Shown one piece after another: positions 22,388-31,235 of a stretch of 32,310 bases of DNA. The notes under the pieces were generated by a model. It was not told the DNA's origin. It saw only the letters and a list, made by a program, of their open reading frames with translations, and made no database searches. The position numbers were made by a program, and so were the translations under genes. Position 1 is the first letter of the stretch. Each line of letters starts with the position of its first letter. Origin of the DNA: an uncultured Clostridia bacterium (GTDB taxonomy: Bacteria > Bacillota > Clostridia > Christensenellales > UBA1242); NCBI GenBank assembly GCA_945921465.1, contig CAMEKS010000011.1:1-32310 (forward strand). The letters are read 5' to 3'.

Positions 22388-24709
22388 TTACCTCACTGGG
22401 AAAATTCGTGCCACAACCGCAGTCATATCGTCATGTGCCACATTATTGCTATATAACTTAGCACGAGTAATTATTGACTCTGCTACTTCTTGCGGATTAA
22501 TTGCGTTAAGATTGTTGATAAAAGTTTGCAAGTTCTCTTCACCAAAAGCATCAGCAACCCCGTCTGATACTAATATAATCATATCAAAGTTGTTAACTAC
22601 ACGTTTGGTAACATGTGGACGAATGTCCTCTAAGATCCCGATAGGCAGTCCCGAGGATTCAACTACATCTACGCCCGACTTGTGTTTAACAAAACTCTTA
22701 GGGGTACCTAATTTAATAAAATCCATATATCCCCTAAAAAAATCTAGAACACATAAATCAATAGCCGAAAAAGTTTCTTCGTTATTAAGTGACAATAATT
22801 TGTTAACCGAAGATAAAATTATATCATTATCAAATCCTGCTTTATAATAATTTTCTATTAAATTTATTGCTAGGTCACTAGTCTCTCTTGCTCTAGTTCC
22901 GCTACCCATTCCGTCACTAAGTGCAAGCATATATTTGCCATTATCTATCTTGATAAAACAATGGGTATCGCCGCTAACGATTGTTCCTGTTTTGTTGCAA
23001 GTAGCACTACCAAATGCCACATCATATGGTGGGCAAGACCTCATTGTAACAGTGCTCACACCGGGCAGTTCACTTGGTTCTACACTAACTATTTTGATAC
23101 TATTATGACAGGCCTTGGATACTACCTTTTCTATGGCACGTTGATCTATTCTATCGTTTTTTACAAGTAATACAATGTTTTGTTCTAACAGACCTTGCTC
23201 GTATACAATAACTTCTTCTACAAACACATCTTGATATAGCAAATCCTCGGCAATGCGTGTCTCAAGATTGACATCATAGGATATGTCTTTGTCAACCTCT
23301 TCTGCTAATCTATCTATCACCTGGCTAACCCCATCAAATTGCTCAGCAACCAATATTTTGCTGCAATCCATATTGTTAACCAACATATTATATTCTCTGT
23401 AGTTAGATAATATTTCATTTGTTGCCATTATTAGATAAGGCAATTTGGAACATCTTGCCAAAAGATAATTATTGATATCCGCCTCACCTATTTTACCCCT
23501 TGCCACACCTACACTGATCATATCATCAAAAACTTTGGTGGTGTATTCGCCATTAATCCGCAAGCATTTCAACCTGTCCGGACAATCTCTACACACGCTA
23601 TCCACTATATCTTGCTTCATCATATCTACTTTGTCGGATATAGGCAGAGTGTGTTGCAAGGTTCGACGAAATGTATACTGCATTTCTTGAAATACTTTGC
23701 TAATTTCTTTTAATTTCTTAATAATTTTGTTTTTGTTTGTTCTGACCAGATTGCGGATAGCCACTTTATCTTTAATTCCAGCAAAAACATCTTTGAAATT
23801 ATTAAGAACTTTATTAGGCAAAAATATAAACAATAAAGAGATTGAACATACTGCAATTAGAGTATTAAATCGAAAAATAATATAATTTGTAAAATACAAA
23901 CTAAAGAACAACTCTACAATTATCACACCCAGCGAACTGAACACTTTGAATTTGGTCTTGAACGCAAAACTGATAATCGCATAGCAAATATAGAATGATA
24001 CGAAAATTGGATTAATCTGATGAAGTGCTACGCCCAATCCAAAGATAAATGATATAAGCATAGTCTCTAACATTCCCATAGTGTAAGTGCTTATAAGGAT
24101 GATTGCCACAGCAACCGCTCTAACCACCTCTATGTCTAATATCATTACATTATCTAATCCGTATGCGATTAATGTCAGAATGATCCCGCCGCAAACTTTT
24201 TCGTCAATATTAAGCCTACTACTAAATCCTCGCTTAATAGTCCCCTTAAAAAAATATTTGCAGACATAATAGGTTAGATAAGCAAATATCACTGCCAAAG
24301 CAAGCGTTGCATTTTGTTTGATATCTCCCAACCCATATATCACCACTGGTACTAACATAAAAGTTAGTAAAATATACGGAATGACTACTCTGTACTCAAA
24401 GTGTCGGAATCGACTAATTATGAACAAAACAATACATATCCCTACCACAACAGAGGTGATAATTGCACCTTTCTCACTTAAATTGCTAAGCAGATATCCG
24501 CAGCCGCCAAATATCCCTACAATAAGTGGGTTTTTCCCACTCCATAGTAGTGCCACCAAATATGAAAACGCCAAAGTACTGTGCAATCCGAAAATCTTAA
24601 CATTGCTTAACGCAAAACTAACCACAAAACACGCCAAACACGCCAAAATTCGACACGCAATACTAAGTTTATTTGCTTTTAGATAATCTATTTTTTTCTT
24701 TATTTCCAT
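22388..24709 (-). CDS. spoIIE: Stage II sporulation protein E (PP2C phosphatase)
   Basis: SpoIIE localises to the polar septum, binds FtsZ, and dephosphorylates SpoIIAA to activate sigma-F in the forespore. The 773-residue protein (family about 800) has an N-terminal block of roughly ten membrane helices (about 14-300) and a central region (300-550) with CRDCPDRLKCLRINGEY. The C-terminal PP2C/SpoIIE phosphatase domain has LSDGMGSG (Asp599), SSGLPIGIL, LVSDGVADAF (Asp716) and HDDMT (Asp760, Asp761). The metal-binding Asp residues are all present. AAGGGAAG precedes the ATG. It heads the operon spoIIE-murE-mraY-murD-ftsW, an uncommon place: the spot before murE usually holds a PBP such as SpoVD. 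Confidence 0.94.
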   Translation of the reverse strand: MEIKKKIDYLKANKLSIACRILACLACFVVSFALSNVKIFGLHSTLAFSYLVALLWSGKNPLIVGIFGGCGYLLSNLSEKGAIITSVVVGICIVLFIISRFRHFEYRVVIPYILLTFMLVPVVIYGLGDIKQNATLALAVIFAYLTYYVCKYFFKGTIKRGFSSRLNIDEKVCGGIILTLIAYGLDNVMILDIEVVRAVAVAIILISTYTMGMLETMLISFIFGLGVALHQINPIFVSFYICYAIISFAFKTKFKVFSSLGVIIVELFFSLYFTNYIIFRFNTLIAVCSISLLFIFLPNKVLNNFKDVFAGIKDKVAIRNLVRTNKNKIIKKLKEISKVFQEMQYTFRRTLQHTLPISDKVDMMKQDIVDSVCRDCPDRLKCLRINGEYTTKVFDDMISVGVARGKIGEADINNYLLARCSKLPYLIMATNEILSNYREYNMLVNNMDCSKILVAEQFDGVSQVIDRLAEEVDKDISYDVNLETRIAEDLLYQDVFVEEVIVYEQGLLEQNIVLLVKNDRIDQRAIEKVVSKACHNSIKIVSVEPSELPGVSTVTMRSCPPYDVAFGSATCNKTGTIVSGDTHCFIKIDNGKYMLALSDGMGSGTRARETSDLAINLIENYYKAGFDNDIILSSVNKLLSLNNEETFSAIDLCVLDFFRGYMDFIKLGTPKSFVKHKSGVDVVESSGLPIGILEDIRPHVTKRVVNNFDMIILVSDGVADAFGEENLQTFINNLNAINPQEVAESIITRAKLYSNNVAHDDMTAVVARIFPVR

Positions 24710-24787
24710 TTTATTCTTCCCTTATATTCCCGAATAATTTTCTTAAAAATAATTCGAGCATGGTATTCTAGAACAGCACTTTTGCCA

Positions 24788-24816
24788 ATTAGAACAAATA
24801 ATAATAAGTGTTGCAA
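24788..24816 (-). promoter_or_regulatory. Candidate promoter of the spoIIE operon
   Basis: Minus strand TTGCAA (24816-24811), 17-bp spacer, TCTAAT (24793-24788). The leader to the ATG would be about 70 bases and include the inverted repeat at 24731-24756. No clear Spo0A box (TGNCGAA) is seen beside it. Confidence 0.4.
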
Positions 24817-24991
24817 TCATAATTTATAACTGTTGGACACAAATATCTGAATTAATCTCTAAATTTGTTCACATTTATGTAAATTATTGAATGAAATTAT
24901 GCAAATCCTAGACACAACCCTCCAGATGTCTTATATGGACAATACTTATCGCCGTTATTACTCTATGCTAACACATAAAATTTGCACACAC

Positions 24992-25025
24992 AAAAAAGAG
25001 GAAATTTACTTTTTGTAAATTCCCC
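24992..25025 (-). terminator. Terminator of the M1 peptidase gene
   Basis: Minus strand AATTTAC/GTAAATT stem extended by GGGG/TCCTC with a bulge, loop AAAAA, then TTTTTTG. It begins about 20 bases after the stop. Confidence 0.8.
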
Positions 25026-25045
25026 ACTTGTTTTGTCGAAATGGA

Positions 25046-26524
25046 TTATTTGTCAATTATTTTAATTTTGCCATCTATCCAACTATTGAAAAATTCTGTC
25101 AAATCCATACCCGATGTACTTTCCATAGCCGATATTAGATCTTCCGGAGTCGCAATGTCAAATGCATTGTCGCTATAATATTTTTTTAACCCTTTAATAA
25201 ATTTGTCTTGACCTATGTAGTCACGCAAAGTATTGAAAAGCAAGTTGCCCTTGACATATGTGATGTATACATACTCTGGCTCGGTATCAAAGTCGGCGAT
25301 ATTCCTATTCATAGTAGTATCTACCTCGCCCAATATGCTTGTATATAAATCTACAAATGTAGCATAACTTTTGGTTATATTAGATATAATTTCGGCAGGA
25401 TCCACATTATAACTAGAATTTTTCTCGTAAAATAGCAGTGTTGAAAACTCGGTCAATCCCTCATCTAGCCACGAATTGACGCATTCGTTATTACCCACAA
25501 CGCCATACCACCATTGATGCGCTATTTCGTGAATTATTACATTGGTATAATCTGCCCCATCTACATCATCGGATATAAGTACCATATTAGGATATTCCAT
25601 CCCACCATGAACAAAGTTGGCTTTGACAACAGATAATGTAGAATATGGATAATCGCCAAACAGTTCTTCAAAAGTAATTAGCGAATCTATAGATGTCTGC
25701 AAACTTGCCTCGGCATTAAGGTCATCATAGTAGTAATACATAACCTCTACGCCATCTATGTTAGATGATATCATCTCAAATTTGTCACTAAGCACAAATG
25801 CAAAATCTCTAACAGCTTTGGCATTATAATTAACTGTCTTACTCCCATTGTCTATAGTGTGTTTTTTCTCAACGCCAGTAGACGCAATAGTATAAGCCTC
25901 TGGCACTGTAATTGTGATGTCATAATTGGCGACATCGCTATAGAAAGGATCACCATTAGAGTGATAAGAATCTAGTGCATATTCTCCATTATCATACACT
26001 GCCATAATAGGATAAAAATTAGCAACATTTATTGTATTTTCGCCATAACCAAACCTGTGATTACAATTAGGAATTACAACCGAGTACTCGAAGTTGAGTT
26101 CTATATTATCTCTAGTCGCCAAAGGGCTAGCCAACTCTATTCGCAAAATGTCTTCGTCTTTGTTAAGATATGTCATTTGTTTTACATCTTGGCTGGCAGT
26201 AACCGAATCAATATTAATATCTCCCTCGCTGTCGCCATTATAATAGGCCTTGTTCTTATTAAGCACACCCACCACACTGCTCTCAGCACCTATATTAAAA
26301 GACTTTGGATACAAGTGCAGATATAACTCTGTCAACGCTTCATCTTCGTTATTAATATAATTAATTTTTTGCTTAGCGTTAAAAGAATGACAGTCTTCAT
26401 TCATTGTTATGCTAATAGTATATGTACTAAGTTTTTTACTAATATTGTCTATTGTGTTGCCACCACAGCCAACAAATACAAATGTACAAAAAACGCCAAG
26501 TATTGTTAATAAAACTTTTTTCAC
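25046..26524 (-). CDS. M1-family zinc metallopeptidase lipoprotein
   Basis: 492 residues, starting at GTG with AAGGAGAAGGA upstream. The N-terminus MKKVLLTILGVFCTFVFVGCG is a lipoprotein signal with lipobox FVGC, so the enzyme is probably anchored on the outer face of the membrane. A beta-rich N-domain leads to GGMEYP (307-312, the GAMEN substrate motif in a common variant) and HEIAH (332-336), followed after exactly 18 residues by Glu355 (zinc ligands and base). A later TYVKGNLLF carries the usual catalytic Tyr. This is the gluzincin aminopeptidase (M1) fold without the long C-terminal domain. It likely trims peptides outside the cell. It is monocistronic. Confidence 0.92.
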   Translation of the reverse strand: MKKVLLTILGVFCTFVFVGCGGNTIDNISKKLSTYTISITMNEDCHSFNAKQKINYINNEDEALTELYLHLYPKSFNIGAESSVVGVLNKNKAYYNGDSEGDINIDSVTASQDVKQMTYLNKDEDILRIELASPLATRDNIELNFEYSVVIPNCNHRFGYGENTINVANFYPIMAVYDNGEYALDSYHSNGDPFYSDVANYDITITVPEAYTIASTGVEKKHTIDNGSKTVNYNAKAVRDFAFVLSDKFEMISSNIDGVEVMYYYYDDLNAEASLQTSIDSLITFEELFGDYPYSTLSVVKANFVHGGMEYPNMVLISDDVDGADYTNVIIHEIAHQWWYGVVGNNECVNSWLDEGLTEFSTLLFYEKNSSYNVDPAEIISNITKSYATFVDLYTSILGEVDTTMNRNIADFDTEPEYVYITYVKGNLLFNTLRDYIGQDKFIKGLKKYYSDNAFDIATPEDLISAMESTSGMDLTEFFNSWIDGKIKIIDK

Positions 26525-26896
26525 TTATCCTTCTCCTTAAACTAATTTATTACAATCTTATTAATCTGCTTATCAAAATAGAACATCTAAGTAGCATTAT
26601 CCACTCCGCAATGGTCTCTTTTCTAGCTTTTTCTAGTTTTTTTCTAGTTAAATTGAAAAATATTTTTGACGAATTTAATATCATTTGTCATTACTCTGAC
26701 ATTAAATATTTGGCGCATATAATTGCAATTAGATCTATCTATATGTCAAAATGAAAAATTGTATATAAGTGATATCAGAAGATATATAAAATAAAAACAA
26801 AAAGTATATTTTCATCTATGAAAATTATAAACACTATGGGTTATACAACTACTTATACAATTACATTTTTAACACCTATAGACATTGCATCACTCC
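26525..26896. other. Intergenic stretch with phased TTCTAG repeats
   Basis: 372 bases, no gene. TTCTAG occurs at 26621, 26631 and 26642 within a T-rich run, spaced 10 and 11 bases, i.e. one helical turn. A weak hairpin TTTTCA/TGAAAA (about 26807-26822) is also present; no strong terminator for the exchanger gene was found. Confidence 0.45.
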
Positions 26897-27853
26897 CTAC
26901 CACATAACTGTTCCATAATATATTGCAAATAACAAAAGTAGAATCATACCTTGCAGTCTATACATTTGCTTGCCCAATCTTATAGGCAAAAAGATTACAA
27001 TCGAACTAATAAGAATAACCGGCAATGCAAAATATGTAATATTAGGGTGGAAAGTAAGTGTGCCACCTTGAAGTACCGCACTGATACCTATTAATAATGT
27101 TGACGCTAACACATTAGCGCCGATTGTGTTGCCAATTGCAATACTGGTGCTATTTTGTCTAATACTAGATACGGCAGTAACCACTTCTGGCAGACTGGTG
27201 CCTATGGCGATAATTGTAACCCCAATAATATGTTCGCTAATTCCTAACAACCTTGCAATGTTTGCGCCATTTTGTACCAATATTTTGGCTCCAAAAGCAA
27301 CAAAAAATGAACTAAAAACAAAAGAAGCTATCACCCAAAAGAGTTTTCTCTTATTTGTTTTTTCTTTTTTTTGAATTACTACGCCATCTATTCTAATTTT
27401 CCGATTAGCATCGATAATATTAGAGACAAAAAAACATACAAATATCCCTAGTAGCAACAATCCAGACCATCGATTAATGCAATTGAATATGCTAAGAATA
27501 AATATAATTAGTGACGTGCCAAACATCATATAGAAATTTTTACCCATTGTAGAGCGGTCGATGGGGCTACGAGTAAATAGGAGTACAATGCCAATAATAA
27601 AAGATAAGTTAAATATTACACTGCCAACAGCGTTGCCTATGGCCAAATTGTCTAATTTGCCAATAGATGAAAATATGGTGACAGATAGTTCGGGCAAAGT
27701 AGTTGCTAGTGACACTATGGTTGCCCCTATCAACACTTGAGGAATGTGTGTAATTTTGCTAATAGATACGGCATTGCTGACCATATAATTGCCCGCCAGA
27801 ACTATTATAATAAGCCCTAGAACTAGCAGCATAATACTAGCAAATAGTTCCAT
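26897..27853 (-). CDS. Ca2+/cation antiporter (CaCA family, YrbG type)
   Basis: 318 residues with about ten membrane helices in two inverted halves. The alpha-repeats are seen as VLIGATIVSLATTLPELSVT (first half) and IIGVTIIAIGTSLPEVVTAV (second half), each with the G-(S/T)-x-x-P-E core that holds the ion. They are followed by NAVGSVIFNLSFI and NTIGANVLASTLL. Such proteins exchange Ca2+ outward against Na+ or H+. I start at 27853, because GGAGGGG lies 5 bases before that ATG; an in-frame ATG 69 bases upstream has no ribosome site. The neighbouring divergent gene encodes a Ca2+ ATPase, supporting a calcium role. Confidence 0.9.
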   Translation of the reverse strand: MELFASIMLLVLGLIIIVLAGNYMVSNAVSISKITHIPQVLIGATIVSLATTLPELSVTIFSSIGKLDNLAIGNAVGSVIFNLSFIIGIVLLFTRSPIDRSTMGKNFYMMFGTSLIIFILSIFNCINRWSGLLLLGIFVCFFVSNIIDANRKIRIDGVVIQKKEKTNKRKLFWVIASFVFSSFFVAFGAKILVQNGANIARLLGISEHIIGVTIIAIGTSLPEVVTAVSSIRQNSTSIAIGNTIGANVLASTLLIGISAVLQGGTLTFHPNITYFALPVILISSIVIFLPIRLGKQMYRLQGMILLLLFAIYYGTVMW

Positions 27854-28320
27854 TTTTCCCCTCCATATATTGGCATCTCTTATTGCACATACGCAAAAAG
27901 GTCTAACCCTCTTATATATCAATATTAATAATAAGGCAGTTATAGAATATAAATTTTAGGAAAATAGAATATTATTTTGGCAAATCTAATTATTTATGTT
28001 ACTATATAGATATTAATGCTAAAGATACATTGTGCTTATAAATAGCGATAATATCTATCTATAATATCCATATTAATTACAATATACTTAACAAATATTC
28101 GTATTATATAGTTGAGTTTGCTAGACATTAGAAAGCTTAATCTTAGGTTAAAGAATAAATATTTATAATTTAAGTTAGAAGTAAATGAGAGTATGAATAT
28201 AATGATAGGTATATTGAATTTATAACAACATTATATATAACTTAATAAGCACAAAAGTGCTAAGTTAACTAAAGGCACTATATCAATGTAATATTTTCTA
28301 AATTAGTAGCGGAGAATGCA
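27854..28320. other. Divergent intergenic region between two calcium transporters
   Basis: 467 bases, AT-rich, no gene. Plus-strand promoter candidate at 28214-28241. In the ATPase leader, AGCAC/GTGCT and AGTGC/GCACT (about 28248-28290) are mutually exclusive short hairpins. The middle part shows nothing recognisable. Confidence 0.45.
28214..28241 (+). promoter_or_regulatory. Candidate promoter of the Ca2+ ATPase gene
   Basis: TTGAAT (28214-28219), 16-bp spacer, TATAAC (28236-28241). Leader of about 75 bases to the ATG. Confidence 0.4.
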
Positions 28321-30999
28321 ATGAAAGAATATTATTATAAAACAATAGAAGAGACTCTGAAAGATTGTGGAAGCAGCAAAGATGGTTTAAGTTCTAAGGT
28401 CGCTGAGAAAAGATTAGAAAAGTATGGCAAGAATGAATTAAAAGAAGCCAAACGCAAAAGTCTAATTCGCAGATTTTTTGAACAAATGAAAGATGTAATG
28501 ATTATAGTTCTGCTTATTGCAGCGGCTGTGTCTTCTATACTAGCGATAATAGAACAAAATTACACCGATTTAATAGATGCTGGGATAATTTTGCTAATTG
28601 TTATCATCAATGCAATCATAGGTTTAGTTCAGGAAGACAAGGCTAATCAGGCTATGGAAGCCCTGAAAAATATGAATAAGCCTTTTGCCAAAGTAATACG
28701 TGATGGACAGATTATCAAATTAAAAGCCGAAAACCTAGTAATAGGAGATATAGTTATACTAGAAGCAGGCGATTTCGTCCCAGCAGATATCAGGCTTATT
28801 GATTCCGCATCCTTAAAAATAGAAGAATCGGCACTGACAGGCGAAAGTGTCCCTACGGAAAAAGATCATAAATGCAAACTGAAGCCAGATACTCCCCTTG
28901 CTGACCGTAAAAATATGGTATTTAGTTCGGGAGTTGTATCTTATGGTAGAGGTATAGGTGTGGTTGTAGCTACAGGTATGAACACCGAAGTAGGCAAAAT
29001 TGCAAAACTGCTAAGTGATAGCAAAGAAGTGCAGACACCATTGCAAGGCCAATTGGCAAAGACCGCAAAGTTGCTATCTATATTAGTTCTTGGCATTGCT
29101 GCAGTAATATTTGTAGCATCTATTATCAAAAATGGAGTAAATGCAGATAGTATATCGCATAGTTTTATGACAGCAGTAGCTATAGCAGTTGCCGCAATTC
29201 CAGAAGGTTTACCTGCAGTTGTTACTATAGTATTGGCAATTGGCGTAAAACGAATGAGTGAGCGAAATGCCATTGTTAAAAATTTACCTGCTGTAGAGAC
29301 ATTGGGCTGCTGCCAAGTAATATGTTCGGATAAGACAGGTACTCTTACAATCAACAAAATGACAGTAAAACAATTATACACCACTTCCCAAGGTCTATTC
29401 TATCGCAACGATAGTTCGCACAACGATGAAAGTGAACGTATGCTGATAGAAGGATTGGTTCTATGCAATGATACATATGAGAATGGCGATGATCAATTGG
29501 TGGGCGATCCTACTGAGACGGCATTGGTCGCTTATGCCAAGTATATTGGTATCAATGTACGCAACCTGAAAGAAGAGGCACCAAGAATCAACGAAATACC
29601 TTTTGATAGTAAGCGTAAACTAATGACCACAGTCAATAATGTTAGACAAAAAGTAATATCTTACACCAAAGGTGCGATGGATATTATCCTTAATAGATGT
29701 ACTAAGATTTTAGATGGAGACGAAATACGTCCAATTACCGAAAATGATAGGTTAATCATTAAGCAAGCTAACAAAAATATGGCGGATGATGCTCTACGTG
29801 TGTTGGGGTTGGCATTTAAGACTGATAATCTAGATGATGTAGCAAACTTAGAGCAAGACCTAACATTTGTCGGTATCGTGGGCATGATAGACCCTCCTAG
29901 AAAAGAAGTCAAGAATGCAGTTGCGGTATGCAACAAGGCTGGTATGCGAGCCATTATGATAACTGGCGACCACCTAGATACAGCCGTTGCAATTGCTAAA
30001 GAAATTGGTATATTTAAGTCTGATAGTTTGGCAATAACAGGCGCCGAACTTGATAAATTAAGTGACAAAGAATTTAAGAAGAATTTACATAGATATGCTG
30101 TGTTTGCTAGGGTTAGCCCAGAAAACAAGGTAAGGATAGTAGAAGCATTTAAGTCATTTAATATGATTGTAGCAATGACTGGTGATGGTATCAATGATGC
30201 ACCATCTATCAAGATAGCGGATGTAGGCATAGGTATGGGAATAACAGGTACCGATGTTAGCAAAGGCGCAGCTGATATGGTACTGGCAGATGATAATTTT
30301 GCTACAATTATAGCTGCAGTAGAAGAAGGCAGAAAAGTATATTCTAACATCCAGAAAGCAGTAAAATATTTACTATCTGCCAATATTGCCGAAGTGCTAT
30401 GCTTATTTATAGCAACAATATTCTTACTAAAGCCTGGCCAAGAATTCCTATCTGCGGTAATGATATTGTGGATTAATTTAGTTACCGACTCACTACCAGC
30501 ACTTGCCTTAGGATGCGAGAAAGCAGAAAAGGATATAATGGATTATCCTCCACGGAAATCAGGAACTAGTTTATTTGCTGGAAAAACTGGAAAAGACATA
30601 TTAATTCAAGGTTTAATTCAGACAGTTCTAACAATGGCATCTTATTGCATTGGCAATTATGTACTTGGAGTTCACGAAATTGGTATGACTATGGCATTTA
30701 TCACTCTTAGTCTAATACAACTATTCCATAGTTATAACACCAAATCTGATCATTCATTATTCAGCAGCAATCCATTAGACAACAAATTGCTTAATTTATC
30801 ATTTGGCGTTGGTTTAATACTGGTTATTATCCCGACTGCAATTCCTGTACTTGCCTCATTCTTTGGCGGAGTGGCTATTAACTTCTGGCAATGGATGATT
30901 GCCTTAGGTTGCAGCATTTTGGTAATACCATTTGTTGAAGTGCAGAAATTGATAGAAAAAGCAATTGCAAAGAAACGCAATAATTCTGATAAAAATTAA
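28321..30999 (+). CDS. P2A-type Ca2+-transporting ATPase
   Basis: 892 residues, SERCA-like. An N-terminal cation-ATPase domain (KTIEETLKDC..., about 5-65) is followed by TGES (173-176), the M4 site AAIPEGLPAV (Pro294, Glu295), CSDKTGTLT with phosphorylated Asp337, GDPTETALV, KGAMDIIL, DPPR, GDGINDAPS (from 621), and M6 NLVTDSLPALALG with the Asn/Thr/Asp of Ca2+ site II. M5 reads SANIAEVL, keeping the Asn and Glu of SERCA site I. A C-terminal cation-ATPase domain closes it. It should pump Ca2+ out of the cytoplasm. ATG with GGAG at 6 bases. It is divergent from the CaCA exchanger and convergent with the guanylate kinase gene. Confidence 0.94.
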   Translation: MKEYYYKTIEETLKDCGSSKDGLSSKVAEKRLEKYGKNELKEAKRKSLIRRFFEQMKDVMIIVLLIAAAVSSILAIIEQNYTDLIDAGIILLIVIINAIIGLVQEDKANQAMEALKNMNKPFAKVIRDGQIIKLKAENLVIGDIVILEAGDFVPADIRLIDSASLKIEESALTGESVPTEKDHKCKLKPDTPLADRKNMVFSSGVVSYGRGIGVVVATGMNTEVGKIAKLLSDSKEVQTPLQGQLAKTAKLLSILVLGIAAVIFVASIIKNGVNADSISHSFMTAVAIAVAAIPEGLPAVVTIVLAIGVKRMSERNAIVKNLPAVETLGCCQVICSDKTGTLTINKMTVKQLYTTSQGLFYRNDSSHNDESERMLIEGLVLCNDTYENGDDQLVGDPTETALVAYAKYIGINVRNLKEEAPRINEIPFDSKRKLMTTVNNVRQKVISYTKGAMDIILNRCTKILDGDEIRPITENDRLIIKQANKNMADDALRVLGLAFKTDNLDDVANLEQDLTFVGIVGMIDPPRKEVKNAVAVCNKAGMRAIMITGDHLDTAVAIAKEIGIFKSDSLAITGAELDKLSDKEFKKNLHRYAVFARVSPENKVRIVEAFKSFNMIVAMTGDGINDAPSIKIADVGIGMGITGTDVSKGAADMVLADDNFATIIAAVEEGRKVYSNIQKAVKYLLSANIAEVLCLFIATIFLLKPGQEFLSAVMILWINLVTDSLPALALGCEKAEKDIMDYPPRKSGTSLFAGKTGKDILIQGLIQTVLTMASYCIGNYVLGVHEIGMTMAFITLSLIQLFHSYNTKSDHSLFSSNPLDNKLLNLSFGVGLILVIIPTAIPVLASFFGGVAINFWQWMIALGCSILVIPFVEVQKLIEKAIAKKRNNSDKN

Positions 31000-31010
31000 A
31001 TCTGTTACTT

Positions 31011-31083
31011 AAAAAAACATATTAGATTGTAATAAAGTAGCCACAAATGACTCCACTTTTTACATATTCTAATATGTTTTTTT
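31011..31083. terminator. Large bidirectional terminator
   Basis: Outer arms AAAAAACATATTAGA (to 31026) and TCTAATATGTTTTTT (from 31068), about 15 bp, with an inner imperfect stem (TGTAATAAAGT / ACTTTTTACA). A-run at the left and T-run at the right, so both converging transcripts can end here. Confidence 0.85.
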
Positions 31084-31235
31084 AATATTTGTTATACATA
31101 TTTAACAGCACAACAATTAGCAGTAACGCTAAATTTATTTAAGCATTTTTTAGTTCTACGTGCAAGTTTTACTTAATTTTAATTTTTTATTTAATACTTG
31201 CCTACACATCCAACATACTAATCTTAATATTGAAC

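Larger units (their letters stand above)
24710..25045 (-). other. Leader/promoter region of spoIIE
   Basis: 336 bases without a gene. It contains a 11-bp imperfect inverted repeat CGAATAATTTT/AAAATAATTCG (24731-24756, loop CTTA), two direct TAGAACA repeats 21 bases apart (24769 and 24790), a candidate promoter, and at the far end the terminator of the M1 peptidase gene. Confidence 0.5.

Noticed and set aside
28941..30383. Long minus-strand frames opposite the Ca2+ ATPase gene
   Set aside because: They lie antisense to a gene with every P-type ATPase motif; their sequence is Ser/Thr/Ile-rich shadow translation with no start signals.
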